A stretch of 64,000 nt of DNA from Cephalotus follicularis (taxonomy: Eukaryota; Streptophyta; Magnoliopsida; Oxalidales; Cephalotaceae): NCBI GenBank assembly GCA_001972305.1, contig BDDD01001783.1:62001-126000 (forward strand), in the 5' to 3' direction. Under the pieces are notes generated by a model. The model did not search any database, was not told the origin of the DNA, and was given only the letters and a program-made list of their open reading frames with translations. Position 1 is the stretch's first letter. Each line of letters starts with the position of its first letter. The position numbers and the translations under genes were made by a program. Positions 34,304-46,961 of this stretch are shown piece by piece.

Positions 34304-37068
34304 TGTAATACCCTGTACCTTTTTGGAGCTTTAAGAGTTCTTTTTAAGTTGATAAGTATGCTTACTTTTGTCTTTTGGGCTTACGTGTAATAATGGATAA
34401 GAGAAGGATATGTTAAGCCAAGGTTTAAGTGAGATTTGTGGAAGTTGAAGGACTTTTATGCAAAGCTTCTTGAGGACGATTCCAACTTCCAAGACAAAAG
34501 ATGGCTTAAGTTGGGATTAGTGTGAGATATCTTGAGATGTGGTCTTTCTTTTCTTCTAGCTTCAGCAGGTTAGAGAGTTTTAGAGTGAGAGAGTCTAGTT
34601 TTATTCTTCTTCTTCTTCTTCTTCTTCATTCTTGCGCCTAGACCAGTAGCAGTTGAAGCTTTCCGAGCGCATTAGTGGAAGAAGCAGACAAGGTAAAGGA
34701 AAGAAGCAGACAAGCCAGAGGAAGAGAGTAGCAGAGAAGAAGGGACGTTAACATCCAAGGAAGTAGCAAGAACTGTGAGTGGGACATCCTTTCTTTTAAA
34801 GCATTTTATTGTTCATCTTATGTTCTTTGAGAATCCTTCTCCTCAGTTTCAGTTTGAGTAAGTGAGTTATGATAGGAAGTTGTTTTCCCTAATGTCTTAT
34901 GTTAACCATTCTTTTTGAGTGGAGTGTTCCCAGAGCCCAGAGCAAAGAAAGATGTTAAGCATCCTTATATCGATCATCTTCAGATGAGATGACGTGTATG
35001 TGTTCACCCCCCTCCTCAGTGTACCTATTGTCTATGATGGGTTGTTGAGCGAGTCTGCCCCCAAGTCATACCTGGATCTCCTTACATTGTGTCTAGGACA
35101 GTGTACAGGGTTTGAGTGCAGCCGAACACACGTGTACAAGCTCCTTCCTCCTCAACCTATCATCACAGGATGAGAAGTTGAGTGAGTCTGTCCCCAGGTT
35201 CCACACCTGGATCTCCTTGCATTGTTGCTAGGGCAATGTGTAGGGTTTGAGTACAGTTGAGCTAAGTTATCAGATATAGTAGAGACTAGAGCCTTTCAGT
35301 AGGTTTTCTAGAGGAGGACTTTATCCTCGGCATCAATGCCTTCAGTCCGGAGGAGGAATTTGTCCTCGACAGTCATGCCATCAGCTCAGATGAGTAAGTA
35401 AAGCAAAGAAATAGCAAGTTCAGATGAGAACCACGGGATTCTCGACAGATACTGCCAAGCAGCCTTTGGCCTAGATCAGCTCAGTGCCACTATAAGTTGG
35501 CAACTATATTATGTAACCAGCAGGCTTCGGCCTAGATCGGCACAGCAAAGAAAAGCCAGTTCTAGCTTAGTTGTTCTCCTCGGGTGTTTAGCCGGGAAGG
35601 ACCCCAGTTCTTTTCAGATCTCTTTCTTTTAACCAGTTGTATTCTTATGTTTATTTCAGCTTTCATGAATATTCTAGAATCAGCTAAGCAGAGAAAAGAG
35701 TAAGTTTTCTTCAAGTATTTTGAGCTTTTCCTTATTGTATGCCATGAGATATGCTTTGTATACAGTCTTTTCCCCAGTTGGGATAGTTAATCATGCTCAT
35801 GGTAAGTTTTCTTCAGCGCATTCCTTTTTATGGATGCACCAAAGGATGTTTTGTTCCCAGTCACTTAGTCAGTTGGACTAATCCCCTCATAGATTGTTTT
35901 GCAGACCAGCCAGCCAGAGGAGACCCTCCAGCTCAGCAGTAGATAGCTCAGTAAGGTAGTTTTGAGCTCAGCAGCATGGAACGTCAGCTCGGGCGTTTAG
36001 CTTTGCATTGCATTGGGAATTCTTTGGGTTCTTTTACCCTTCTTTTGTAGTAGAGTAGCAGAGAGTAGCTTTTCTTTGTAAGACATGATATTCTTTTGCC
36101 TGCGAGGGAAGGCAGTGTATGTATGCCAGGGCACATTTATGTAATGGTTTGATACTTTCGAGTAAGTTTATGGATGTTTTGAGTATGTAGTTTTGTTCAT
36201 CTTGAGTTTTTATGAATGTTTCATGTTTTGAGTTTTGTGATCCCAGGTCTGACTGGGGAGCTAGAGAGTCCCCGGGCTAGTATAGCGGAGATGAGCTCAG
36301 CGGGGGAGAATAGTTAAGGCCAGGATGGATGTTTTATGCTTAAAGAGCTTTACCCCGGGGAGGCAGGGTGTCCCTAGGGTGATGTTGTTGTTGGGCCTTG
36401 ACAATGGAGCAGGGAAGGTGTCCCTAGAGAGAGTGGCCAGGGGTTCCATGTAAGAGTAAGTCCCGGGACGGGCATAAGTTTTATGAATAGTCTTAAGTTA
36501 TGCTGTGCGTTTTGATGTTAGTGTGGTTGAGTTGAGCAGGGGTGCCGGGGGACAAGGCATGTCCCCAGGGGAGTTTAAGTGAGCAGGCGTGGTGCACGTG
36601 GCCCTCTCCCCAGGCATGATGTCTGTTTGTTATGTGATCCTTAGGGACGTGCAGAGGAGGTTGTACGCCGGGGGACAATATGTGTATGCGTGGTCTCGAG
36701 TGTGGTTAAGTGATCACGTGTGGCGTGCGTGGGTTTCTCCCTGGGCGTTAGTTATGCGCAGCGTTTTGGAACTTGGGCTAAGGGTGTTTTAGAAGGAGAA
36801 AGACCCGAGGACAAGGAGTGTACCCTGGCATGTTGGACCACATGTTGTTAAGAGAGCTCGTGAGAAGCACGTGAGCGCTCTCTTAAGGGGTTTTTGCTTG
36901 TTGCGCGTTTGGCCCAGTCTTTCTCCTCGGGCTTTTTGCGCGATAGGTTCCTAGGGAGTTTTAAGACAGCTCCTTGGGCAGTTATAGTTTAAGAGGGTTG
37001 TTGGCAAGTGAAGCGCCATCCCAGGCAGGACACGTGTCCCATAGAGTTAGAGGCAATGGGTCATGACA
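34304..37068 (+). mobile_element. Solo LTR, Gypsy-type, target duplication CAGAC
   Basis: It runs from TGTAATACCCTG at 34304 to GGGTCATGACA at 37068, with CAGAC at 34299-34303 and 37069-37073. The uninterrupted target is seen in the other Tekay LTR near 56670. Ends resemble those of the gag-only Gypsy at 19448. It contains a (TTC)n run at about 34604-34627 and a hairpin TTAGTC-AGTTG-GACTAA at 35875-35891. No internal domains. Confidence 0.93.
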
Positions 37069-37140
37069 CAGACCCTGATTAAACAGAAATGCAAATGGAC
37101 TAAGAAAAAATTGAAAATAGAAATTTCCTGGGCAAAATAG

Positions 37141-37330
37141 CTGACTGTTACAGAGTTCCAGTCGACTGTGGAAGCTTGACAGTTGACTAATCAATAGGCC
37201 CTATTGACTACACAAATTGGACTGCAGGTAGTTGACTGTGACAGGGGTCCAGTCGATTGTGCAAGGTAAAGCAGTCGACTGTTTCATAAGGCAGCCGACT
37301 ACACAACCCACAACAGCGGACTGCCCATAA
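37141..37330. repeat. CAGTCGACTG cassette array (Tekay 3' LTR)
   Basis: About nine units have the core AGTCGACTG or one-base variants (AGTTGACTG, AGCCGACTA). A matching array is at 56740-56900 in the 5' LTR. Confidence 0.8.
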
Positions 37331-38544
37331 GAACAAATGACTGTTTTGGATGACAGAATAGTAGAAACATAACATATAAATGCAGAAACTTGTCAATACG
37401 TGTATAACATTATACCAGAATAAACACGTTTATGTGACATTTTATGGTCCTTTAACCGTAGAAAAACACAACATTAACATAACTTATGTGACCAGTGGCT
37501 AACTCAAGGAGACAAGGAGTGATTTCTAAACCTATGCTTACATATTTTAATCCAATTTTACTGTCCATTAGCCACTTTCAGTTTTTAAGACCAGATTACC
37601 ACTTATATACATTGCCTAAACATGTTAACAACCTTAGAACCCATGACAGAACATACAATGATAAGAATCAAAGCCAACAGAACACTAACAACCTATATGC
37701 ACACAAAACTGAATAGCAATGGGGAACAAACCATCACAGCAAGGATTACTAACCTGCAATGGTGACACAAGCTGTAGGAGAACACAGAATTCTGAAAGCT
37801 TAAACATTGCTGTCCACAGAAATAAAAAAGGAAGGAAACATACGGTTTCAAGGATTGCCAAAGCCATACATATATCCAAATATAACAATTCCTAAATTGA
37901 ACCATGAAGAAACAAACCTGATTGATGAAGCAATTACGCAGAGAACACAACGAATTCTCAGTTGCAGGTTCAGCTATGACCAACAACAGAGAAGAGGACA
38001 GAAAAAACAAAGGCAAAAACATACTTAAATAGAAAAGAGGAAGTAAATCGGGTAAGATAAGAAATAAGGAAACATATCCGATTTGGATAAGGAAAAGGGA
38101 AAGGAAAACGCGTGAGGAGTTAAGAGAGGGAGAGATTTTCGGGAGAGATAGAGTTTGGGAGAGAGAGTCCTACGGGAGAGGGAGAAGAGAGAAAGGAAAA
38201 ATAGAAATAGAAATAAAGGAATTTTAAAATAAAAGAAAAGGAATTAGAATTATAAAAGAGACAAAATTGTTTTAATAAGTTTTAAAATAGTTATATTTAT
38301 CAAGAATTGACATAAACATAAGCCCAAGCATTCACATACTAAGTTATCCAAAGTTCAGGCTGCTATCAGTCAGCCCAAAACATATAGGCTCGAAACAGGG
38401 CAAATGGACTTCATAACAATACAAAATAAAAGCCCGAAACAAACAGATTAAAAGTCCGTAAAACATGCATATGAACAAATAGGGTATTACATCCCCCCCC
38501 CCCAAAAAGGATTTCATTCCGAAATCACAAACCTATACATACCT

Positions 38545-39335
38545 TAAGAGAGCAAGTGAGGGTATTTCTCCCGAATATGCTCCTCCAACTCCCAAGTAGC
38601 CTCACGTTTGGGATGGTTCCTCCATAAAACTTTCACAAAAGGAACGGTCATGCTACATGTCACCCGCTCCTATCGATCCATAATAGCCTCGGCCTCCTCG
38701 TCACAAGATAGGTCCTCCCGAATACTGTCCAGAGGATAATGGACCACATGCAGGGGATGATAGTGATAACCCCTCAACAAAGACACCTGGAACACGTTAT
38801 GGACATGTGCTAACTGCGGAGGCAAAGCTAATCGATATGCAAACGCGCTCACCTTTTCCAGAACTTCAAAAGGTCCAATATACCGTGGACTTAACATTGT
38901 TTTCAGCCCAAAACGTCGAACTCCTTTTCAAGGTGAGACTTTCAAGAACACATGTTCACCTACTTTGAACTCTAAATCCCTCCGATGTCTGTCTGCATAG
39001 CTTTTCTATCGAGACTGAGCTACCTTCAATCTCCTCCTACCTATTGCCACTTTTTCAGTAGTGATCTACACTAGCTCGGGTCCCTCGATAACTCGCTCTC
39101 CAACCTCATCCCAACATGCCAGAGCTCGACACTTTGTCCCATATAAAGCCTCAAACGGAGCCATACGAATACTAGCATGCCAAATATTATTGTAGGCAAA
39201 CTCCACTAAGCTCAAATACTCGTCCCAATTCCCAGTCCACTCCAAAACACAAGACCTCAGCATATCCTCTAAGGTCTGGATGGTCCTCTCAGTCTGCCCA
39301 TCTATCTGTGGATGGAAATCTGTACTGTATCTGAG
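38545..39335 (-). mobile_element. Tekay integrase C-terminal part and chromodomain remnant
   Basis: On the minus strand RYSTDFHPQIDGQTERTIQT (integrase core end) is followed by the integrase C-terminal words LSPRYIGPFEVLEKV and LPPQLAHVHNVFQVSLLR. Then come LWRNHPKREATWELEE, typical of the chromodomain end of Tekay chromoviruses. Fossil. Confidence 0.9.
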
Positions 39336-39340
39336 CCTCG

Positions 39341-40925
39341 TGTTAGATAAGGTGACCCGATAAGCCATTGGATGGGCTTTTGTATCGGACCTATTCTTGT
39401 GTATGAACAGTTTTTTTCTATATATATGACATGTGCTATTTTGAATATATATTAATATTGGCAAAACCACTTGTGTTTAATCTTATAAGTGAAGTAAATT
39501 AAAATAAATCTACTTACACTTGTGATGCCCGGACATAAGGTTGGATGCCAAGCATGGAGGCAATGGGATTGGTTACCTTACTCCTTATGTCAGATTAGTT
39601 CCAAGTCACAGGTTCACTTTGTGGACATTAGTGAACCGGATAGACTTGGGTGCATGTTTCCTGCTTCTAGAATGGGAGGATGGATAATCTCATTACCATC
39701 TGAGTGGGACACTAGGGAAAATGCGGGGTGCACATTGGAGCGTGTACACTGAACAGGACCGCGTGGAAACACTATTAGGAAAGTCGCTATTCAAGTGTCA
39801 ATAATGATTTCCACTTGTTGCGGTTGTGTATAAGTGTTGGACACTTAGCGAGTTCAGGGAACTCATCTGATCCTTTGACCTGAGTGACTGCTCTATGTTG
39901 TATGGAGACTATCATACTTTGATCTCCATCTTACCCAGTTCTTTCGAGGAGCTAGCAAACGGATGGTCTTTGGGCATGATCGAATCTATACGAATATAAG
40001 CGAGTGCACAACATGGGATCGTCACACCTGAGCGAAGGTGATAGGCTCTAAACTAGTCTGATTGTACTTTGGACTTATGAAATCCTTGGCCAAGGTTAAG
40101 GTGGACTGGAAATTGGATTTTCGGAGAGTTTACCAAAGGTCCTAGTAAGATCAGATATTTTAGTAACTGAGGTAAAATTAGAGTTGACACAATTCCTTAC
40201 TCTAGACCTTAGTTGGGGCCAAGTATGACGAAGGATTATAGTACACGCGAACTGACGACTGTTGGGGTCCCTACCTAATGATGATATCTTTATAAATATG
40301 TTGGACATATTTAAGTCTTGGTGAAACTTATAAAAATCATATATCAGTTTGGTGGATTTTATGAGGTGTGTTACCATTGGATGATAACACATGTAATTAC
40401 CTCATTTGAAAAGGTTGTTGTCATTGTTCTTGGTTGTTCTTCATTTCTCTCTTGAGATTCCATGAAAGGCTAAGCTTGGAGCTTTAGTTTTTCTCTCAAA
40501 TCCCTTCTTTGATTATATTCACCAAGCAAGGTGCTACATAGGTTGGAATTTAAACCTCCCTTTATGAGTTCTCTATAAGATTAGAGAAAGTTATTGGCTG
40601 CCAAAATTTGAGGAAGGAGAAGCAATCATCTTGGAGGTGAAAGGAAATCTACCCAAGCTAGTTTGCGGCAAAGAGAAGGAGCCATCATACTTGGTATGTT
40701 CTCAAAGCCTCTTTGTAGAATTGAACATCACAAGTGCATGTTTTAGTGATGTAAATTTGATTATGAGTTGTTGTGGGTGTTCCTTGGTGTTATGTAAATT
40801 AGAATTGGACATGTTAATAGTGGTGTAAAGGGTTTATGCTTCCGCTGTGTTAAAAATTTTAAAATTACACCCTTGGCACCCTATGTCCAATTTCGACTCC
40901 ATGAATGATACACGATATTCCAACA
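39341..40925 (+). repeat. 5' LTR of the Copia at 39341-48891
   Basis: It runs from TGTTAGATAAGGTGACCCG to ATATTCCAACA, directly followed by the primer site. Length about 1585 bp. Confidence 0.93.
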
Positions 40926-40926
40926 G

Positions 40927-40937
40927 TGGTATCAGAG
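40927..40937 (+). other. Primer binding site, tRNA-Met type
   Basis: TGGTATCAGAG, one base after the end of the 5' LTR. Confidence 0.92.
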
Positions 40938-42965
40938 ACTACCACATCAATCATAATTGAATTATAATGCCTAGGATGATGATTGATTAGAAGTTTAATT
41001 AGAAGGGAAGTTTTGTGGTTAAACTCATTCCTTTAGTGCCTAAGTGTAAGTTTTGATGTTTTGAATGAAATTGGATGAAATTCAAAACTGTTTCGATTGC
41101 TTTCTTGTTTGAATTGGCATTGGATGTTGTTTTGAACATGTAGATGATTGTTTTACGATAAGTTCCCATAAAAAGGAATGCTATTCGGAGTTTGTTTAAA
41201 TAGTTTGAATGAATATGTGAATTGCATAGGCCATCTTATTTTGGACATGTTTGGAACCTGTAAGATGCAGTTATAGGATCCCATATGTTTGCATAGTGCA
41301 AGTGTCATGGAAATCTAAGTCCAAAAGTGGGAATTTATGCAGATTTTATCATGGTGACATTTCTGCAGCAGGGCAAACCGTCGACGCTTTTGGTTAAATC
41401 GCTGATGGTTAGGCCATTTTCATAGGTAAAGCACCGATGGTTTTATTAGAACTATCGACGAAAGGCGCTTAACCTTTGACGCTTTGGTTTAAGCGTAGTC
41501 GCTTGTACAAAGCGCTGACGGTTTTGGACAAACAGCCGACGCTTTGAACCAGAGTTTTTTTTGAAGCTTTGTTTAAAGTCCGGTATGTTGCTCTAAGCTC
41601 CAACGGTTTGTTAAAACCGCCGACGCTTGTGTGTTAACTGCCGACGCTTTAGACTTATGCGTCGACGCTTAAGACTGAATTTACACAAATCTTAAAATTT
41701 GGAATTTTGAGCTATGTCACTCAAAGGATAAATGATCATTACTTGATTTAGTGAGAGTTAAACCCATAAACAACTTCTGATATTAAATTTTGAAATTGGA
41801 TATTATGAAAGGCATTTGTGTATTATTTTAAAGTAGTATTAGATATGCTTTAAATTATCTTATGCACAATGGATGGCCCAAAACGGCCAAGACCTAATTT
41901 TTTTTGGTTTTCTTTTGAGAATGAATTTACTTTCTATTAATTATTGGTCTGTAATAAGGTGCCTGTGTGCACTATTTGTTTTCTGTTATATATCCTCTTT
42001 AGAATAGGATCTCCGCTCATTTTTTATATGTATGTAATTTTCATTTGTAATGAAGAAGACCTTGCATGGGAATTTCGAGAAGAGAAGAAGAGAAGTACAA
42101 GACCAATCAAGACCATGGATGCATGGTGCTATATGTAATAGATAGATTTAATCATTGTTCCTAGGAAGATCAAGTAGTGACTTTAGGCTCAAGTCATTAC
42201 TAATAGTGTGGTCCTTTGCCATTCCATTGATTTATTTTAGAAATAAATCCAAGGTACATAAGATGGATAGTCCAAATACACATCATGCATGCAAAGCCGT
42301 AATTAATTGAAATTGGGTAATGAAACCAATGAATTAATTAAAGGCTTGGTAATTAAAATGTGAGACCTTAAAATTCCCTCATTTAAATTAATAAATCTGA
42401 ACGCAGGGACACATAGAGTGGTTCCCCATGGCCTTCCATAATCTTCGTTGAATGGCCTATATGGATTATTGGTTTGTCATGCCCTAGCTGAGGCTGGTAA
42501 TCTGTAGAAGCTATGTCAGTGTCGGTATAGGACACCGCAAAGGGTGGCTTTGTTTTAGCACTTGTACACGCCTACGTGTGGGTGTTAAAACTAGTGCATT
42601 CCAATGAAGAATATGGGTGTTTGATTTATCTTGACTCTAATGGTTTGTTATGCCCTAGCTAAGGCCATATTGAATCGAGAGGCCGAATTTGATGATTGGA
42701 TCTTGCATTGGATGCAAATTGGCAAGACAGCCTACCCATTGGATATATTATGGTTTGTCATGCCCTAGCTGAGGCCATAATATGATTGCAATGGATTCCA
42801 ATCCCCACTGTGAAGTAGGACTTCTCGAGTTCTATATGGGGGTATGGAAATTAGAATAGTGGGAGGTATCATATACACTAAAGACCAAGTGTTATGATAG
42901 TCATATATTAAAATATGGAAAATATGTTGACTCATTGTTTTTATTTTCTTATCTAGGTTGCTAGA
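40938..42965 (+). other. Two-kilobase leader of the Copia
   Basis: There is no open frame of note before the gag start at 42966. It holds a GTCGACGC cassette array (41378-41672) and three copies of a 24-bp word GGTTTGTCATGCCCTAGCTG with GAGGC following (42471, 42642, 42752). Such a long leader is unusual for Copia. Confidence 0.6.
41378..41672 (+). repeat. GTCGACGC cassette array in the Copia leader
   Basis: About ten degenerate units include exact GTCGACGCTT at both ends of the array and GCCGACGCTT between. The segment GACGCTTGTGTGTTAA resembles GACGCTTTTATGTGTTAA in the LTR array at 15993-16207. Confidence 0.75.
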
Positions 42966-44528
42966 ATGGATTTTCAATCTGCAATGTCTCGTATTCTAGA
43001 GACCAACAAACTACAATGCCCTAATTTTATTGATTGGCAACGTAATCTCAAGTTAGTCCTTACTGCCAATAAAATGGTGTATGTGATGAGTAGGAAGCCT
43101 CCTGCACTGGGTGCAGATCCTACGCTAGAGGAGTTTGAACGTCTGGCCAAGTGGCTAGAGGATGATGAGCAGGCTAGGTGTTTATCCATTCTGGGAATGA
43201 CACCTGAGCTACAACGTCAAACTGAGAAGAAAGATACCTTATCTGAAGTACTAGTCCATCTGACGGACATGTATGGGGCTGAGTCAAGGACTCAAAGGTA
43301 TAATCTCTCACTTGGGCTCTTCAAGGCGCAGATGCCAGAGGGAGCTTCGGTCCATGATCATGGACTGAAGATGATAGACATGATTGAAAAGCTTACTGAA
43401 TTAGGGTTTGTCATGGACGATGAATTATATGTGGATTTGATTCTGACGTCCCTTCCGAAGTCATTCTCACTGTTCATGATGAATTTTCACATGAACAAGA
43501 TAGATGTAACTCTAAGTGAGTTAATTTCTATGTTGAGAATGGCTGAGGCTGACATTGACTCTGGGAAGTCAAAGTCCCCCGCCTTGCTTCTTCCTTCTTC
43601 ATCTAGGGCTGCCAATGAAAAGGGCAGTGCCTCGTCTTCCTCAAAAGGGAAGGGCGTACTTGGGCCTGTTAACACAAAAGGCAAGGATAAGAAGAAGAAG
43701 AAGAACAAGCTTGGAGCTCTTGGGGATGTTGCTAAGAATAAAATGAAACAGTTGGCGGCTGAGGGTGCTTGCTTTCAGTGTGGTAAGACTGGACACTGGA
43801 AGAAGGATTGTCGGATGACTGGTGCTATAGTCTCGACTGATAGGCAGCATGGTACAGGCCCATCAGGTATGTTCATGATTGAACTTTGTCTATCTTTGAA
43901 TAATAGTTCTTCATGGGTATTGGATACTGGATGTGGAACTAACCTATGCAATTCATTGCAGGGGTTAAGAAATGTTAGACAGCTTGGAGCTGGAGACTTG
44001 GATCTAAGGCTTGGGGATGGATCTGAGATCGTCGCTGAAGCTGTAGGGATCTTTGACATTACTTTATGTAATGGTTTTGTATTAACTCTTGATAGAAATA
44101 TAATAAGTGTTTCATACTTATGTAATTTGGGCTTGGAGCTCAGATTCCAAGACATTCAGTGTTTTGTATTTTCTGATAATGTTTGTGTTGGTAATGGTTT
44201 TATTGACAATGGATTATTTGTTTTTAATATTGAACAATCAAATATCCTATCCATTGAGAAAAGTAATAAGAAAAGACCTAGAGAAACTGTAATTAATAAA
44301 ACCTATACTTGGTACTGTAGACTTGGACATCTTAGTGATGCTAGGCTTACACAATTGGTTAAGGATGATCTTTTAGATATCCAGGACTTTGAGTGCTATC
44401 CAACATGTGAATCCTGCTTATTGGGAAAGATGACCAAATCTCCCTTTTCCGGTGAAGGAGAAAGGGCAATGGACTTACTGGGGTTAGTCCATACTGATGT
44501 ATATGGTCCTATATCAGTCAGAGCGTGA
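42966..44528 (+). mobile_element. Copia gag, zinc knuckle, protease and GAG-pre-integrase (element 39341-48891)
   Basis: A 520-codon open stretch. Gag words are FIDWQRNLKLVLTANKM and YNLSLGLFKAQMPEGASV. A serine- and lysine-rich linker leads to the zinc knuckle CFQCGKTGHWKKDC (near 43770-43812). The protease has SSWVLDTGCGTNLCNS, followed by the GAG-pre-integrase words WYCRLGHLSDARL and CESCLLGKMTKSPF and the first integrase words LGLVHTDVYGP. Confidence 0.93.
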
Positions 44529-46961
44529 GGAGGTTATATCTACTTCATAACCTTTACCGATAATTTATCAAGGTTTTGTTATGTGTATCTGATGAGACAC
44601 AAGTCAGAATCCTTTGAAAAATTCAAAGAGTTTAGACTTGAAGTAGAAAAGCAGGAAGGTAAACCAATTAAATACTTCGGTCGGACCGAGGTGAGAGTAC
44701 CTATCAGCTGAATTCCAAGGTTATCTTAGAGATAACGGAATTGTTTCTCAATGGACGCCTCCAGGTACACCACAGCACAATGGTGTATCTGAAAGGAGAA
44801 ATAGGACTCAGTCCATGATGTCTTTCACTGACCTTCCCACCTATCTCTGGGGATATGCCCTAGATACCGCAGCTTATATTTTGAATCAGTTTCCTTCAAA
44901 ATCCGTGTCTTCTACTCCATACGAGGTATGGTCAGGGAGGAAACCTAGCCTAAACCATTTAAAGGTTTGGGGTTGTCCAGCTTATGTCAAGAAGCTTGAC
45001 GCAGATAAGCTGGAGGCGCGGTTGGACCGCTGTAGGTTTGTGGGGTATCCTAAAGAAACAAAAGGATACTACTTCTACCATCCCAGGGAACATAAAATCT
45101 TTGTATCGCAAAATGCTGTGTTTCTTAAGAAGGAATACCTTCTTGAAGGAAATAGTGGGAGTAGAGTGGAACTCAGGGAGTTGCCACCGGTAGAGACCAC
45201 ACAGGATATGGAGGAGTTGGGGGTTGGACCTTCAATAGACACAATTGAGATTGGATCTCAGACAGGCAATGCTCCTTTGAGGAGATCAGGCCGGATTCCA
45301 TTAGCACCTGAGAGATATGGTTTTCCCGTGGAAGGTACTGATGAAATCAACGTCGTTAAAGACGACGAGCCTACCAGCTATTTAGAGCTAGTACAGGGCA
45401 CTGAATCTAAAGCATGGCTAGAAGCCATGAAATCTGAGATGGATTCCATGTACTTCAATCAAGTTTGGAATTTGGTTGAAGCACCCGAAGGCATAGTGCC
45501 TATTGGCTAAAAATGGATCTTCAAGAAGAAGATGAATGCAGATGGAAAATCGAGACTTACAAAGCTCGATTAGTGGTGAAAGGGTATAGACAGCGACATG
45601 GAGTCGACTATACTGAGACTTTCTCACCTATCACCATGCTTAAATCCATTCGGATATTGCTTATGATTGCCGCTCATTATGATTATGAGATTTGGCAAAT
45701 GGATGTCAAGACGGCATTTTTAAATGGGCGTCTTGAAGAGGACATTTACATGTCCCAACCCGAGGGGTTTACATCCACCGAGCATCAGCACATGGTGTGT
45801 AAGCTCGAAAGGTCCATTTATGGACTTAAGCAAGCATCGCGTAGCTGGAATCTACGTTTTTATGAGGCAATTAAATATTTTTATTTCATCAAAAATGTAG
45901 ATGAGCCTTGTGTTTATCGAAAATAAGATGGGCCTAATATCACTTTCTTAGTACTATATGTGGATGACATCCTACTCATTGGGAATGATGTAGGAATGTT
46001 GCAGTTTGCAAAATTATGGTTAGCAAAGAACTTTTCCATGAAATATTTGGGAGAAGCCACCTATATACTAGGTATAAGGATCTACAGGGATAGATCCAAT
46101 AGGTTGCTTGGGCTTTCCCAAAGCCAGTACATCAGCAAAGTGCTGAAACGGTTTAGCATGGAGAATTCCAAAAGAGGCCTATTACCAATAGGTGAAGGAA
46201 TTCTGCTTTCTCAAAAGATGTCTCCACAGACACATGATGAGAGAGTTCGCATGAGTCGGATACCTTATGCTTCGGCAGTAGGGTCGATCATGTATGCCAT
46301 GTTATGTACTAGGCCTGATGTTGTGCATGCCGAGGGTATGGCAAGCCGATTTCAGTCTGATCTCGGTGAGAAACACTGGGAAGTTGTTAAAGGAATTCTG
46401 AAGTACCTTAGAATGACTTAGGATGTCTTCTTGATATATGGAAAAGAAAGTGAGTTGAAATTGGAGGGATTTACAGACTGTAGTTTTGATAGTGATCCTG
46501 ATGATCACAAGTCAGTCTCCGGTTATGTGTTCCTTCTGAACGGAGGAGCTGTGAGCTGGCGCAGTTCTAAGCAAGAGACAATTGCAGATTCTACAACAGA
46601 AGCTGAATACATAGCACCCTCAGATGCTGTCAGGGAGGGTGTATGGATGCATAAGTTCATTACTAAACTTGGAGTAGTTCCTAACATCAGTAGTCCAGTT
46701 GTAGTATACTGTGACAATGATGGGGCTGCAGCATAAGCCAAGGAACCGCGGTCTCACCAATGATCCAAACACATCGAGTGGCGCTATCACCTGATCTGGG
46801 AGATCATTGGTAGGGGAGACATTCAACTTGAGAAAGTTTCCTCAGAGGAAAACACAACAGATCCACTGACCAAGGCAATGAGTACAAAAGCTTTAGAGCG
46901 TCATCGTAGAACGATGGGTTTAGGCTATTGTTGTGCATGGCTTGAGGGTCAAGTGGGAGAT
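44529..46961 (+). mobile_element. Copia integrase, RT and RNase H (element 39341-48891)
   Basis: Integrase words are NLSRFCYVYLMRHKS and GTPQHNGVSERRNR. The integrase C-terminal part has VWGCPAYVKKLDADKLEAR and RCRFVGYPKETKGYYFY. RT words are ETFSPITMLKSIRILL, MDVKTAFLNGRLEEDIYMSQ and the catalytic YVDDILLIGND. RNase H words are [20 protein letters not shown] and CDNDGAAA. Then comes AKSKALERHRRTMGLGY-like text and a polypurine tract. Fossil with about five breaks. Confidence 0.92.

Larger units (their letters stand above)
32936..38491 (-). repeat. 3' LTR of the Tekay element (split by a solo LTR)
   Basis: TGTAACATCCCC at 32936 to GGGTATTACA at 38491; about 2.8 kb without the insertion at 34304-37068. 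It contains a CAGTCGACTG array (37141-37330). It is followed at 38492 by TCCCCCCCCCCCC, the antisense polypurine tract. Confidence 0.9.

Noticed and set aside
37495-37716. 73-codon ORF repeated at 57056-57277
   Set aside because: Same segment of the two Tekay LTRs, antisense to the element; retained only because the LTRs are young.
38491-38503. Poly-C run as a quadruplex or regulatory site
   Set aside because: It is the antisense of the Tekay polypurine tract, next to the LTR, and is explained by that.
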